Source of the DNA: Komagataeibacter swingsii
Lineage (GTDB): Bacteria > Pseudomonadota > Alphaproteobacteria > Acetobacterales > Acetobacteraceae
Direction: 5' to 3'
DNA: 64,000 nt
Assembly: GCF_003207895.1 (NCBI RefSeq)
Contig: NZ_NKUB01000011.1
Location: 53,609-117,608, forward strand
Shown here: positions 33,210 to 41,467 of the stretch, piece by piece
Layout: each line of letters opens with the position of its first letter
How positions within the stretch are numbered: the first letter of the stretch is position 1
Notes under the pieces: model-generated
What the model saw: the letters and a program-made list of their open reading frames with translations, nothing else
Databases searched by the model: none
Told to the model about the DNA's origin: nothing
Translations under genes and position numbers: made by a program

Positions 33210-33794
33210 ATGATGACGGAACCCCCGATCAAGCTGACCAGGCGCGGGCAGGAAATGCTGGCCAAGATCCGTACGCGCGCCCTGCATGACGCCCTGCGCG
33301 ACCAGGAGAAGCAGCCCGCCATGGATGCGGTCCTGACCGCGCTGCTGATCCGCGCCACGGCTGGGTGCGCCCTCAAGACCGATGTGTTGGCGCGTCTGGT
33401 GGACAGGGAAGGGGACATCACCATCCCGCCGGCCGACCAGCTGGTGCGACTGGCCTGCGAGGTTCTGGCGCGCGACGTCCACATCACACCCGAACACAGG
33501 CAAAATACCGTCACGTATTCACAGGACCATTATGCCCGGGCTGAATGGATTGGCGCCCTGATGGATGCCGATTACAGCATGCCCCGCCTCGATACGGCAG
33601 AGATACTGGGTGAAATGTCCGGCGATCAGCTGCGCATCCTGTCCGCGCTTGTCGCGACCCGCCACGGCAAACCGCCCGCCAAGGTTGGGGAACTGCGGGA
33701 ATGGCTGGTCGGCAAGCTGCCCGACTGGCAGCCCGTACCCTTCCATGCGCCCGGTCCAGTCCGCACACCTTTCCGCGTGATGGAGGAAGCATGA
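33210..33794 (+). CDS. Hypothetical protein, first gene of the integrase operon (194 aa)
   Basis: No family recognised. The ATG giving MMTEPPIKLTRRGQ has AGGAGG five bases upstream, the strongest ribosome site in the region. The protein looks globular and helical (EMLAKIRTRALHDALRDQEK, LVRLACEVLARDVHITPEHR) and ends in a Pro-rich tail. It is the first of five plus-strand genes with ATGA overlaps leading to the integrase, and may be an early regulatory or replication-related phage protein. Its 5-prime region is antisense to the lost capsid start. Confidence 0.6.
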   Translation: MMTEPPIKLTRRGQEMLAKIRTRALHDALRDQEKQPAMDAVLTALLIRATAGCALKTDVLARLVDREGDITIPPADQLVRLACEVLARDVHITPEHRQNTVTYSQDHYARAEWIGALMDADYSMPRLDTAEILGEMSGDQLRILSALVATRHGKPPAKVGELREWLVGKLPDWQPVPFHAPGPVRTPFRVMEEA

Positions 33795-33928
33795 TCCAGA
33801 TCCCCGATCATCACCTCAACCGCATCCGCGACAACCTGCCCACAAAGCAGGGAATCGCCGCGCATGTCCTGCTGTTCTGCATCATCTGGGGCGCCCTTGT
33901 CCTGATCGTGCTGGAGGCGCTCCCATGA
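33791..33928 (+). CDS. Small one-span membrane protein (45 aa)
   Basis: Encoded between two ATGA overlaps. MIQIPDHHLNRIRDNLP is followed by HVLLFCIIWGALVLIVLEAL, a single membrane helix, and the stop. The N-terminus would face the cytoplasm. No family recognised. Tight coupling on both sides supports it as a real gene; similar small membrane proteins occur in early phage operons. Confidence 0.6.
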   Translation: MIQIPDHHLNRIRDNLPTKQGIAAHVLLFCIIWGALVLIVLEALP

Positions 33929-34800
33929 GGCTTATGTGCTCACCAGTCACGCGCCCGCTGTTGCGGTGGCATGGTGGAAAGTGGCGCATCGCACCGTGGA
34001 TTACGGAGCACTTTCCGCATCACCGCTGTTACGTTGAGGCCTTCGGCGGAGCCGCTTCCGTTCTGCTGCGCAAACTGCGGTCCGGTGCCGAAGTGTATAA
34101 CGATCTGGACGATGATGTCGTCAACCTGTTCCGTGTGCTGCGCAATCCTGCGCATGCTGACCAGCTTGTCCGGCTGCTGGAAATGACCCCGTTTGCCCGT
34201 ACGGAGCATGATGACTGTCGCGAGCATGCGGACTGTCCGGTCGAGCGTGCCCGCCGGATGGTGGTACGCAGCTTCATGGGGTTCGGATCGGATTCATGCC
34301 GCATGGACCGGCGAACAGGGTTCCGGTCATCAACCAACCGCGATGGCGGTCGCAGTTCGCCGGCGCGGGACTGGGCAAACTATCCTGATGCGCTGAGAGC
34401 CATCATCGAGCGCGTGCAGTCAGTCGTAATCGAGCACCGGGATGCAATGGAAGTCATGCAGATCCACGATCAGCCGTGGACACTGCATTATGTGGATCCG
34501 CCCTATCTTCCTGCCACGCGCCGGATGCACGCAGGGCACGGTTACGTGCATGAACTGTCGGGCAAGGACCACCGCAAATTGCTGTCTGCTCTTCGTGGCC
34601 TCAAGGGAATGGTTGTCCTGAGCGGCTATCCCCACTCCAGCTATGACCGGATGCTCCGCGGCTGGCGATCAGTCTCTATCCAGACCTATGCGGATGGCGC
34701 GCGGCCCCGCACGGAAATGCTCTGGCTCAACCCCGCCACACAAAGCGCCTTGGCGCAGCAGGAACTGCCGCTCCACATAAACAAAGAAAAAGCGGCATGA
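33925..34800 (+). CDS. Phage orphan D12-class DNA adenine methyltransferase
   Basis: A 291-residue Dam-type enzyme with no endonuclease beside it, the usual state of phage methyltransferases that shield DNA from host restriction. LRWHGGKWRIAPWITEHFP and EAFGGAASVLLRKL form the SAM site, EVYNDLDDDVVNLFRVLR follows and the catalytic motif is HYVDPPYLPATRR near residue 190. The central region (FMGFGSDSCRMDRRTGFRSS) is the likely target-recognition part. It differs clearly from the 6360 enzyme in the same window. Start in an ATGA overlap. Confidence 0.85.
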   Translation: MRLMCSPVTRPLLRWHGGKWRIAPWITEHFPHHRCYVEAFGGAASVLLRKLRSGAEVYNDLDDDVVNLFRVLRNPAHADQLVRLLEMTPFARTEHDDCREHADCPVERARRMVVRSFMGFGSDSCRMDRRTGFRSSTNRDGGRSSPARDWANYPDALRAIIERVQSVVIEHRDAMEVMQIHDQPWTLHYVDPPYLPATRRMHAGHGYVHELSGKDHRKLLSALRGLKGMVVLSGYPHSSYDRMLRGWRSVSIQTYADGARPRTEMLWLNPATQSALAQQELPLHINKEKAA

Positions 34801-35033
34801 GCGACCTGTCCAGCCATCCGCTCCTGCAGGGTCTCGAATTCGGCAAAGAGATCTACAGCATCGAAATCCACGGCAACGGCAAGGGCGAGTATGTCGGCAT
34901 CACGCGCGAGGACGATGGCCCATGCTGCATCGTCTTCCGGGGTAGCCTCGTCACCGAGAACGGCCGCAAGCTGATCCGTGCGCGTGGCACGCAGGCTTGG
35001 GCTTCTGACAAGCAGAAGGACGATACGAAATGA
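34797..35033 (+). CDS. Hypothetical prophage protein (78 aa)
   Basis: No family recognised. MSDLSSHPLLQGLEFGKE leads into a beta-rich middle (EIHGNGKGEYVGITREDDGP, CCIVFRGSLVT) and a basic end. It overlaps both the methyltransferase stop and the integrase start by four bases. Small size and place suggest an accessory of DNA modification or integration, but nothing in the sequence proves it. Confidence 0.6.
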   Translation: MSDLSSHPLLQGLEFGKEIYSIEIHGNGKGEYVGITREDDGPCCIVFRGSLVTENGRKLIRARGTQAWASDKQKDDTK

Positions 35034-36421
35034 AGGACGCATCACGCCTGCCAAATTGGCCGCGCGCCATGAGTGAAGAACTGGCGGCCGCGTATGCCGG
35101 CGGCATCAGCGTCACGACGCTGCGGCGAGAAGTGGCCGAAGGCAATGCGCCCAAGCCCCATCATATCTCCGGCCGCCGGGTCGTCTGGTTCATTGAAGAA
35201 CTGGATGCCTGGATGGACCGGATCAAGGGGCAAACTGTCTCAGCTCAGCCCGAAAAGAAGCAGCAACAAATTCATGGGCTGCTGCTGCAGCGGCGGCAGG
35301 GAAGACCAGTGGCCAACGTCGTTCTACCTTACGTTAATACCTATCAGGCCCGTCGAAAAAAATACGCTTATTACCGTCGAGACGGTGTTCGCCTGCGGAT
35401 CGCGGGTGAGATCGGCAGCCCCGAGTTTCTGAAATCCTACCAGGAAATCCATAATCGTTTTGAGCAAAGCGAAAGGCCTCGGCCGGGCATTATTCCCGGC
35501 AGCCTGGCCGAACTGATAACCCGTTATCGAGGAACACCGGAATGGACGCAGCTCAAGCCCAGCACGCGGAAGGACTATGAAAAGTTTCTCCAGCCGCTGG
35601 AGGACGATTTCGGCATGGCGCTGGTGTCTGAACTGGACAGGGCAGCCGTAAGGCTGGTCCGGGATCGCTACGCATTCCGCCCCGGCCGGAAAGAAGGGGA
35701 TGACCCGATTCCAAGCCCACGTCGTGCCAACAAGACGGTATCGATGCTCTCGATCCTGATGAGCTACGCCATCGAGATCGGCATGCGTTCCGATAACCCG
35801 GCCCTTCGTCCCAAACGGCTCAAGACCGGTCCGGGCTATCGGGCATGGACGCGTGATGAAATTCAGACCTTCCTGCGGGAAAAGCCGCAGTTTCGGCTGC
35901 CCCTTCTGCTTGCACTGGGTACGGGGCAACGTGGGATCGACCAGATTGCCATGACCTGGAGCGCCTTTGATGGGGACGTGATCGAGGTCGTGCAGGAGAA
36001 GACGGGCGCCAAGGTATGGATACCCTGCCATCCCGAACTGAAAATCGTCCTTGAACGGGAACTGACGCTTCGGACCGCAGATACCATCCTGACATACATA
36101 CCGGGCAGGCCGTGGGAACTAGGACAGTTTCAATCCGCTGTCAGTAAGGCAATCCGGTCTGCCGGGCTGAAAGGAATCGTGTGGCATGGCCTGCGGGCGA
36201 CAGCGGCATCATGGTTGGCGGAAATGGGATGCACCGAACGGGAAATCATGTCGATCACAGGACACACTACGGCCGCATCCGTGAGCGTATATGTGCGTCA
36301 CGCCGAGCAAAAAACCCGCGCGGTGAATGCCATTGCCAAGCTCCCCAATCGCGCCCTGGAGCAGCGGCAGGAAAAGAGGGGAGTGACTAACATTTCTAAA
36401 CAGGGGAAAAAAAGTGACTAA
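35030..36421 (+). CDS. int: Tyrosine integrase with fused excisionase-like HTH N-terminus
   Basis: A 463-residue site-specific recombinase. The catalytic set is complete: Arg in LGTGQRGIDQIAMTW, the beta-hairpin Lys in VVQEKTGAKVW, HGLRATAASWL, ITGHTT and the Tyr in SVYVRHAEQK. Residues 1-70 form a separate winged-helix-like domain (AAAYAGGISVTTLRREVAEG, SGRRVVWFIEELDAWMDRIK) of the AlpA/excisionase type, joined by a Gln/Lys-rich linker to the usual integrase start (VNTYQARRKKYAYYRRDG). A single chain with both parts is unusual. It ends 62 bases from tRNA-Met, its likely target. Confidence 0.9.
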   Translation: MKDASRLPNWPRAMSEELAAAYAGGISVTTLRREVAEGNAPKPHHISGRRVVWFIEELDAWMDRIKGQTVSAQPEKKQQQIHGLLLQRRQGRPVANVVLPYVNTYQARRKKYAYYRRDGVRLRIAGEIGSPEFLKSYQEIHNRFEQSERPRPGIIPGSLAELITRYRGTPEWTQLKPSTRKDYEKFLQPLEDDFGMALVSELDRAAVRLVRDRYAFRPGRKEGDDPIPSPRRANKTVSMLSILMSYAIEIGMRSDNPALRPKRLKTGPGYRAWTRDEIQTFLREKPQFRLPLLLALGTGQRGIDQIAMTWSAFDGDVIEVVQEKTGAKVWIPCHPELKIVLERELTLRTADTILTYIPGRPWELGQFQSAVSKAIRSAGLKGIVWHGLRATAASWLAEMGCTEREIMSITGHTTAASVSVYVRHAEQKTRAVNAIAKLPNRALEQRQEKRGVTNISKQGKKSD

Positions 36422-36483
36422 CAACGATACCGGCCAAGCCGTAGAGAAGTTGTCTAACTCCTTGAGGATAAACCCTAACGTGA

Positions 36484-36558
36484 TGGTAGCGGTGGACGGA
36501 TTTGAACCGCCGACCAAGGGATTATGATTCCCCTGCTCTACCGCTGAGCTACACCGCC
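36484..36558 (-). tRNA. tRNA-Met (CAT), prophage integration site
   Basis: Cloverleaf on the minus strand: acceptor GGCGGTG/CACCGCT, D arm GCTC-AGCGGTA-GAGC, anticodon stem GGGGA/TCCCT with loop ATCATAA (anticodon CAT), variable TGGTC, T arm GGCGG-TTCAAAT-CCGTC, discriminator A and encoded CCA. The layout is that of elongator tRNA-Met; tRNA-Ile with modified CAT cannot be fully excluded. The prophage lies on its 3-prime side, so its 3-prime half was probably supplied by the phage. Confidence 0.9.
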
Positions 36559-36735
36559 ATCGCGTTAGGATGAGTGCGGAATACCCGCGCTGCCGGGGCA
36601 AGTCAACCCGTGTTTTGAAACCCGGGATGAAAAGATCCGAAAACCCCATTGATTTGTCACATCCGCCCAATAGGGGGTACTACTGGTGGCCCCGCCCATA
36701 TTTCGTAAACAACCCGAAAAGGCTGCGCATTTTTC

Positions 36736-37965
36736 GTGAAAACAGAATTCCTGGCACTTCTGACCAATATCCGGCACCTCTTCGGGTGGCTGCCGGGACT
36801 GCTGTCCTCCATACTCATGCTGTGCGTGGCGGGACTGGTGGCGGAGATGTTCAGCCGGTTCTTCACGAAACTGGTCCTGCGCATACCGGGGCAGAAACGC
36901 GGGGCCTTCGTGCGTTCCTTCACCATGGCCATGCAGCGCCCCGTGCGCATCATGCTGGTGATCGTGTTTGTCGGCACCGCGCTGCCGGTATCGGGCCTGC
37001 CCTATGAAATCATGCAGGCCACCATGCATGCGCTGGTGGTGCTGTTCGTGCTGATGCTGGGTTATGCGGCGGTGGTCGCCACCCGCATCCTGTCCGATGC
37101 CTACCTCAAACGGATCAATGGCAAGGATGACAAGGACGACATCCTGCTGCGCACCCACATGACGCAGGTGCGCGTGCTGCGGCGCACGACGGACCTGCTG
37201 ATCGGCCTGCTGACCGTGGGCGCTGCGCTGATGACGTTCGAGCCGGTGCGGCAGTACGGGCTGAGCCTGTTCGCATCCGCTGGTGCCGCGTCACTGGTGG
37301 TCGGCCTTGCGGCGCGCCCGCTGCTGACCAACCTGTTCGCGGGCATGCAGATCGCCATGACACAGCCCATCCGCATGGAAGACCTGATCATCATCAACGG
37401 TGACTGGGCGTGGGTGGAGGAAATCACCTCCACCTATGTCGTGCTGCGGGTGTGGGACTGGCGGCGGCATATCGTGCCGATTTCGTATTTCCTGGAAAAC
37501 ACGTTCCAGAACTGGACGCATAATTCGGCGGCGCTGATCGGGGTCGTGTTCCTGTATGTGGACTTCAACGCGCCCATGGACCGTATCCGCGAGCGCCTGC
37601 GCGAAATCGTGCATTCCGCCCCGTTATGGGATGGCAAGGAATTCGCGGTGCAGGTGTCCGACTGCAATGCCCAGGTCATGACGATCCGCGTGATCGCCAG
37701 CGCGCGTTCGGCCATGCAGAGCTGGGACCTGCGGTGCGAGATCCGTGAACGGATCCTGGCCTTCCTGCGCGATGAATGCCCCGAGGCCCTGCCGCGCGAG
37801 CGCATATCGCACGTGGCGTCGGTATCGGGGCTGGATGTGATGGGCGATCCGGGCATGCTGTCGCCGCCCGTCAGGCGCCCGCCGCCGGGCGCCTATATGG
37901 GACCGCGCAGCGGCACGAGCGGCGGCGGCATGAGCATGACCGATGGCGGGCAGGGCCATGGCTGA
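36736..37965 (+). CDS. MscS family mechanosensitive ion channel
   Basis: A 409-residue channel that would relieve turgor on osmotic downshock. The first 170 residues hold about four membrane helices. The pore-lining helix and beta domain follow: FASAGAASLVVGLAARPLL, TNLFAGMQIAMTQPIRMEDL, INGDWAWVEEITSTYVVLRV and HIVPISYFLENTFQNW. The C-terminal tail is long, Pro/Gly-rich and disordered (RRPPPGAYMGPRSGT). GTG start 36736. It is the first chromosomal gene right of the prophage and stands alone. Confidence 0.85.
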   Translation: MKTEFLALLTNIRHLFGWLPGLLSSILMLCVAGLVAEMFSRFFTKLVLRIPGQKRGAFVRSFTMAMQRPVRIMLVIVFVGTALPVSGLPYEIMQATMHALVVLFVLMLGYAAVVATRILSDAYLKRINGKDDKDDILLRTHMTQVRVLRRTTDLLIGLLTVGAALMTFEPVRQYGLSLFASAGAASLVVGLAARPLLTNLFAGMQIAMTQPIRMEDLIIINGDWAWVEEITSTYVVLRVWDWRRHIVPISYFLENTFQNWTHNSAALIGVVFLYVDFNAPMDRIRERLREIVHSAPLWDGKEFAVQVSDCNAQVMTIRVIASARSAMQSWDLRCEIRERILAFLRDECPEALPRERISHVASVSGLDVMGDPGMLSPPVRRPPPGAYMGPRSGTSGGGMSMTDGGQGHG

Positions 37966-37992
37966 TCACACCCCAAAACTTTTATCGGCGTT

Positions 37993-38835
37993 TCAGAAGG
38001 ACAGGTAGGCGAACGCGGCCCCGCCGGCCACGATGCAGTACCAGCCAAACGGGCGCAGCGCCCAGTCTTCATGATCGTGGAAATACCGCATGAGGATGCC
38101 GGTGCACACCAGCGCCACGACCCCCGCCACGACGGATGCGATGATGGCCATGTGCATCTGTTCGGGCTGGGGCGGGGCATGGCGCAGCTTCAGCGCCTCC
38201 AGCACGGTGGCGGCCAGGATGACCGGCTGCGCCATGAGGAAGGCGAACCGCGCCGAATTTTCATGCGACAGCCCGCGCAGCAGGCCACCGACGATACACG
38301 CCCCCGAACGCGACAGGCCGGGAAAGAACGCCAGGCACTGGAACAGGCCGATGACCAGCGCCTCCCCAAACCCCAGCGAGGCGAGCGAGCGGTCGCTGGC
38401 GGGCAGCAGGCCCGCGCGCATCCGGTCCACCAGCAGCAGCATGACGCCGTTCAGCGTCAGGAAAACCGCCGCGTACCGCGCCGTGCCGAACAGGCTGCGG
38501 ATGGCGTGCTCGAACAGCCCGCCAATCAGCACGGCGGGAATGGTGGCCACAACCAGCAGCGCAAGGATGCGGATGCTGTCCATCTGTATGGTGACGCCAT
38601 GGCGCCCGGCCGCCCCGGTGAACAGCGCCACCCAGTCGCGCCAGAAAAAAACCAGCAGGGCCGCGCATGTGCCCAGATGCAGCATGACCAGCAGGGGCAG
38701 GAACATTTCCCCATGCAGGTCGATGGGCCAGTGCAGGATGGCGGGCACGATGGCCGCGTGCCCCAGGCTGCTTATGGGAAACTGTTCTGTGGAACCCTGA
38801 ATGATTGCAATGATAATAGCTTGAATGAGTGTCAT
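37993..38835 (-). CDS. uppP: Undecaprenyl-diphosphatase (BacA/UppP)
   Basis: A 280-residue inner-membrane phosphatase that recycles the lipid carrier C55-PP for cell-wall synthesis. The two family motifs are present: IQGSTEQFPISSLGHAAIVP near the N-terminus (catalytic Glu and Ser) and FPGLSRSGACIVGGLLRGLS near residue 165. GSTEQ and SSLGH deviate slightly from the common GLTEFLP and SSTGH forms. The start is uncertain (38835 or 38850, both with weak ribosome sites). Divergent from the mlaD-like gene. Confidence 0.9.
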   Translation of the reverse strand: MTLIQAIIIAIIQGSTEQFPISSLGHAAIVPAILHWPIDLHGEMFLPLLVMLHLGTCAALLVFFWRDWVALFTGAAGRHGVTIQMDSIRILALLVVATIPAVLIGGLFEHAIRSLFGTARYAAVFLTLNGVMLLLVDRMRAGLLPASDRSLASLGFGEALVIGLFQCLAFFPGLSRSGACIVGGLLRGLSHENSARFAFLMAQPVILAATVLEALKLRHAPPQPEQMHMAIIASVVAGVVALVCTGILMRYFHDHEDWALRPFGWYCIVAGGAAFAYLSF

Positions 38836-38958
38836 TGTCCGCCCGTCCATGACGCAGTAGGATGAAAAGATGAGGCAAGGCATAGCGCCGGTTTCCCATC
38901 GCCCGGCATTGCGGCGGATTTCGGGATGGCGCGTCGCCGTATCGGGCAGGGAGCCACC

Positions 38959-39417
38959 ATGGCAAGGCAGAGAAGTGGCGCGATCATATCCAGCGGGCTT
39001 GTCCTTCTGGTTGCGGGTGGGTTCTGTCTCTACGCCCGCGCGTCGCAAAGCGGCGGGTCACAGGACCGCTACCCCGTGATGGCGCGCTTCGTTTCGGCAA
39101 ACGGGCTGGCGGTCGGGGCCGATGTGAACATGGATGGCGTGCCCGTGGGGCGCGTGACCTCCATCGCGCTGGACCCGGCAACCTACATGGCCAATGTCGG
39201 CTTCACGCTGGACCGTACATTGTCATTGCCGGAAGATACAACCCTTTCAATCGGCAGCCCGACGCTTACGGCGGACACCGCCCTGCTGGTGCAGCCCGGC
39301 CAGTCGGCCGACAGGCTGAAGCCCGGCGCGGTGATCACAAATACGCGTGAACCGCTCAGCCTGGAACAGCAGGTCAGCAACTACATCTTCGGCAATGGTG
39401 GCCTGCCCAGTGACTGA
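38959..39417 (+). CDS. mlaD: MlaD-like MCE domain protein
   Basis: A 152-residue periplasmic lipid-binding protein anchored by one N-terminal helix (SGAIISSGLVLLVAGGFCLY). The MCE domain follows: YPVMARFVSANGLAVGADVN, GVPVGRVTSIALDPATYMAN, TLSIGSPTLTADTALLVQPG. MlaD normally forms a hexamer in an ABC complex that returns phospholipids to the inner membrane. Here the mlaE, mlaF and mlaC partners are absent, so they must be elsewhere or the protein acts alone. The ATG at 38959 has AGGGAG six bases upstream. Confidence 0.85.
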   Translation: MARQRSGAIISSGLVLLVAGGFCLYARASQSGGSQDRYPVMARFVSANGLAVGADVNMDGVPVGRVTSIALDPATYMANVGFTLDRTLSLPEDTTLSIGSPTLTADTALLVQPGQSADRLKPGAVITNTREPLSLEQQVSNYIFGNGGLPSD

Positions 39418-39461
39418 CTGAGCGGACATGCCTGCCCGGGAAACATCCCGTAATCACAAGG

Positions 39462-39505
39462 AAGTTTTTGGTAAGGCTTTAAAAAGGCGGCGCCCGGAAA
39501 CGTCT
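39462..39505 (+). repeat. Double-hairpin repeat, internally deleted
   Basis: AAGTTTTTGGTAAGGCTTT joins directly to AAAAAGGCGGCGCCCGGAAA, so the right half of hairpin 1 and left half of hairpin 2 are missing. It lies between the convergent mlaD-like and ATP-grasp genes. Confidence 0.65.
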
Positions 39506-39522
39506 GTTTTTTACATGGTCAT

Positions 39523-40617
39523 TCAGTCATTCAGCGGGTAGGACGCCATAAGCCTGCGCTGGCGCAGCCATGCGCGCAGCATGGCCATCGCCCCGCTGCT
39601 TTTCCAGCCCTCGCGCCGCTTCTTGGCCCCGATGCGGAAGGTCTCGCGGTAATGCATGAACTGCGTCGTGTAGGCATCGCGCAGGGTGGTGCGGGCATCC
39701 CAGATATGGGTGGCTTCCGACCCCACGCCGTTGATCTCGATGATCTGGAAATCCTCGCCCTTGCGCAGTGATGCAAGGCTGCGGGCCTTGGCGTCGATCC
39801 GGCCGAAATGGAAATCGGGGATGTCGCGCATGATGGTGTTCACCCGCGCGCGCAGTTCGGGCGTTATGTCGCCCGTGCGGTCATGGAAGATCGAGCCTTT
39901 GCAGTGATTGCCCGCGAACACCAGCGGCAGGGACTGCCCCGCCGGCGGGACTTCGTGCAGGCGCGCCTTCAGCCGCGGCAGGTAGATATGGGGGACCAGG
40001 CGGGTGCGGGCGTCAGCGTGGACCAGTTCCTCCACCGTGGAGGTGCCGTCACCCGTCAGGCACGGCACCTCCTTGTAGGTCAGGGAGGTGATGCGGCCTT
40101 CCGCCTCGTCAGGGTGGCGGATGTAGAACAGCCCGACCTCATGCCCGTAGGGGATCAGGTGTTGCAGCATGACCGGCACGTCGCGGCCGAAGGCGGCAAG
40201 GCCCGCGCGCAGGCCGTTTTCGTCGCGCATGATCCGCACGCCGGTGCCGTTGCACCCGATATCGGGCTTGAGCACGACGGGAAAGGACAGGCCCGCCCCC
40301 TTCATCGCCGCCAGCGCGCGCGGCAGGTCGTCGCGTCCCGTGGTCAGCACGGCATAGGGGGCGATCCATTCGCGCGCCACGTCGCCCGCCATGTCCAGGA
40401 TCGAGCTTTTGCTTTCCCCGCACAGGCCGCCGGTCTCGATGCGCGGGTTGGCGGCGGTGGGCAGGCTGAAATCGCGATGCCACAGCCCCAGTATGATCCA
40501 GTACAGCACGATGGGGGTGTAGAAGACCCATCCCGGCCAGAATTCGAAGGCGGAAACCGTGGGGGTCCCGGCCTGCTTTGCTGGCCTGCCGTCAATGGCT
40601 GTGGTTACGTCGGTCAT
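39523..40617 (-). CDS. Membrane-anchored ATP-grasp ligase-like protein
   Basis: A 364-residue protein with an N-terminal hydrophobic segment (WPGWVFYTPIVLYWIILG) and an ATP-grasp domain: FPVVLKPDIGCNGTGVRIM forms the glycine-rich ATP loop, VGLFYIRHPDEAEGRI follows, and DFQIIEINGVGSEATHIWD carries the metal-binding acidic and Asn residues. It resembles D-Ala-D-Ala ligase-like enzymes that join a carboxylate to an amine or phosphate; the substrate is unknown. It overlaps the upstream DedA gene by four bases, so the two are co-translated and may modify or move a lipid. Confidence 0.75.
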   Translation of the reverse strand: MTDVTTAIDGRPAKQAGTPTVSAFEFWPGWVFYTPIVLYWIILGLWHRDFSLPTAANPRIETGGLCGESKSSILDMAGDVAREWIAPYAVLTTGRDDLPRALAAMKGAGLSFPVVLKPDIGCNGTGVRIMRDENGLRAGLAAFGRDVPVMLQHLIPYGHEVGLFYIRHPDEAEGRITSLTYKEVPCLTGDGTSTVEELVHADARTRLVPHIYLPRLKARLHEVPPAGQSLPLVFAGNHCKGSIFHDRTGDITPELRARVNTIMRDIPDFHFGRIDAKARSLASLRKGEDFQIIEINGVGSEATHIWDARTTLRDAYTTQFMHYRETFRIGAKKRREGWKSSGAMAMLRAWLRQRRLMASYPLND

Positions 40618-41189
40618 CGGGTCTCATTACTTTGCAAACGTGCGATCATGCGGCTGATCAGGAATATGGTCAGGATGAAACCGGCCATGCCCGCCCATTT
40701 CCATGTCCCCAGGTGGTCGATCAGGAACTGCCCCACCCGCAGCGAGACAAGGAACAGCATGGAGGTCCATATCAGGGTCGCCAGCACCGCCGCGATGCAG
40801 AACAGCCCGAACCGTGCGCGGAAGAAACCACACGCGGTGTAAAGCGGCAAGCGCGCGCCGGGCACGAAGCGGCTGATGAAGACGATGCGGAACACGTTGC
40901 GGTCGAACCACTGCCCTTCCCGCGCGCCGCCGGGCAGGGTGATCCACTTGCGCGCGGGCGGCCACAGCGCCGCCAGCCTGCCCATGCCGTACAGCCCCAT
41001 GTCGCCCACGACAATGCCGATATACAGCGCCACCAGCGCCACCGTGACATCGACATGCCCGGTGCGCACCTGCATGGCGGTCATGATGGTCGCCGCATCT
41101 TCCAGTATGAAGGTGCCGATGATGATCGCCAGCCCCTGCATGAAAGGCGACGCCCCGGCCGCCATGAGATAGGCGGTCAGCGTGGGCAT
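40614..41189 (-). CDS. DedA family (VTT domain) membrane protein
   Basis: A 191-residue inner-membrane protein of the DedA/SNARE-associated family; members flip undecaprenyl phosphate or phospholipids. Motifs are FILEDAATIMTAMQVRTG (conserved acidic residues in the first re-entrant loop), YIGIVVGDMGLYGMGRLAA and the signature FISRFVPGARLPLYTACGFF. About five hydrophobic segments. Together with the coupled ATP-grasp gene it suggests a two-gene envelope-lipid unit. Confidence 0.85.
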   Translation of the reverse strand: MPTLTAYLMAAGASPFMQGLAIIIGTFILEDAATIMTAMQVRTGHVDVTVALVALYIGIVVGDMGLYGMGRLAALWPPARKWITLPGGAREGQWFDRNVFRIVFISRFVPGARLPLYTACGFFRARFGLFCIAAVLATLIWTSMLFLVSLRVGQFLIDHLGTWKWAGMAGFILTIFLISRMIARLQSNETR

Positions 41190-41467
41190 GCGCGCAGTTC
41201 CAGCAGGTCCCGGCCGTGCGGGATGGGAAAACCGTGACTACGCAAGCACAAGCCCTTCAGTCGGCCCGGCACGCGGGCATGGAAAACATTGGCCATGATG
41301 GGCCAACGGGAAATGGCGACGGGCGTTCTTGTGACATGCTTCGCCTGCCGTCACAAACGCGAAATTGTGTCGCAGCGTGTACACGGCCATGTCCGGGCGG
41401 GCCGGACATTGGCGTGTACGCAAGTCAGACATTGAAACGGGCGCAAGGCCGTGGCACAGCATTCGGA

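Larger units (their letters stand above)
16311..36558. mobile_element. Cryptic Mu-like/lambda-capsid prophage region with cargo
   Basis: The right border is a complete tRNA-Met gene beside the integrase. The left border carries a decayed copy of the same tRNA 3-prime half. Between them lie, on the minus strand, capsid, joining proteins, tail sheath, tail tube, chaperone/DNA-circularization chimera, baseplate fragment, fibre and lysis genes; on the plus strand, BrnT/BrnA, a dead antitoxin-like gene, an AT-rich membrane gene and the integrase operon. Terminase, portal, protease, tape measure and most baseplate genes are missing, so it cannot make virions. The exact left edge is uncertain: 16.3 kb or about 18.5 kb. 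Confidence 0.8.
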
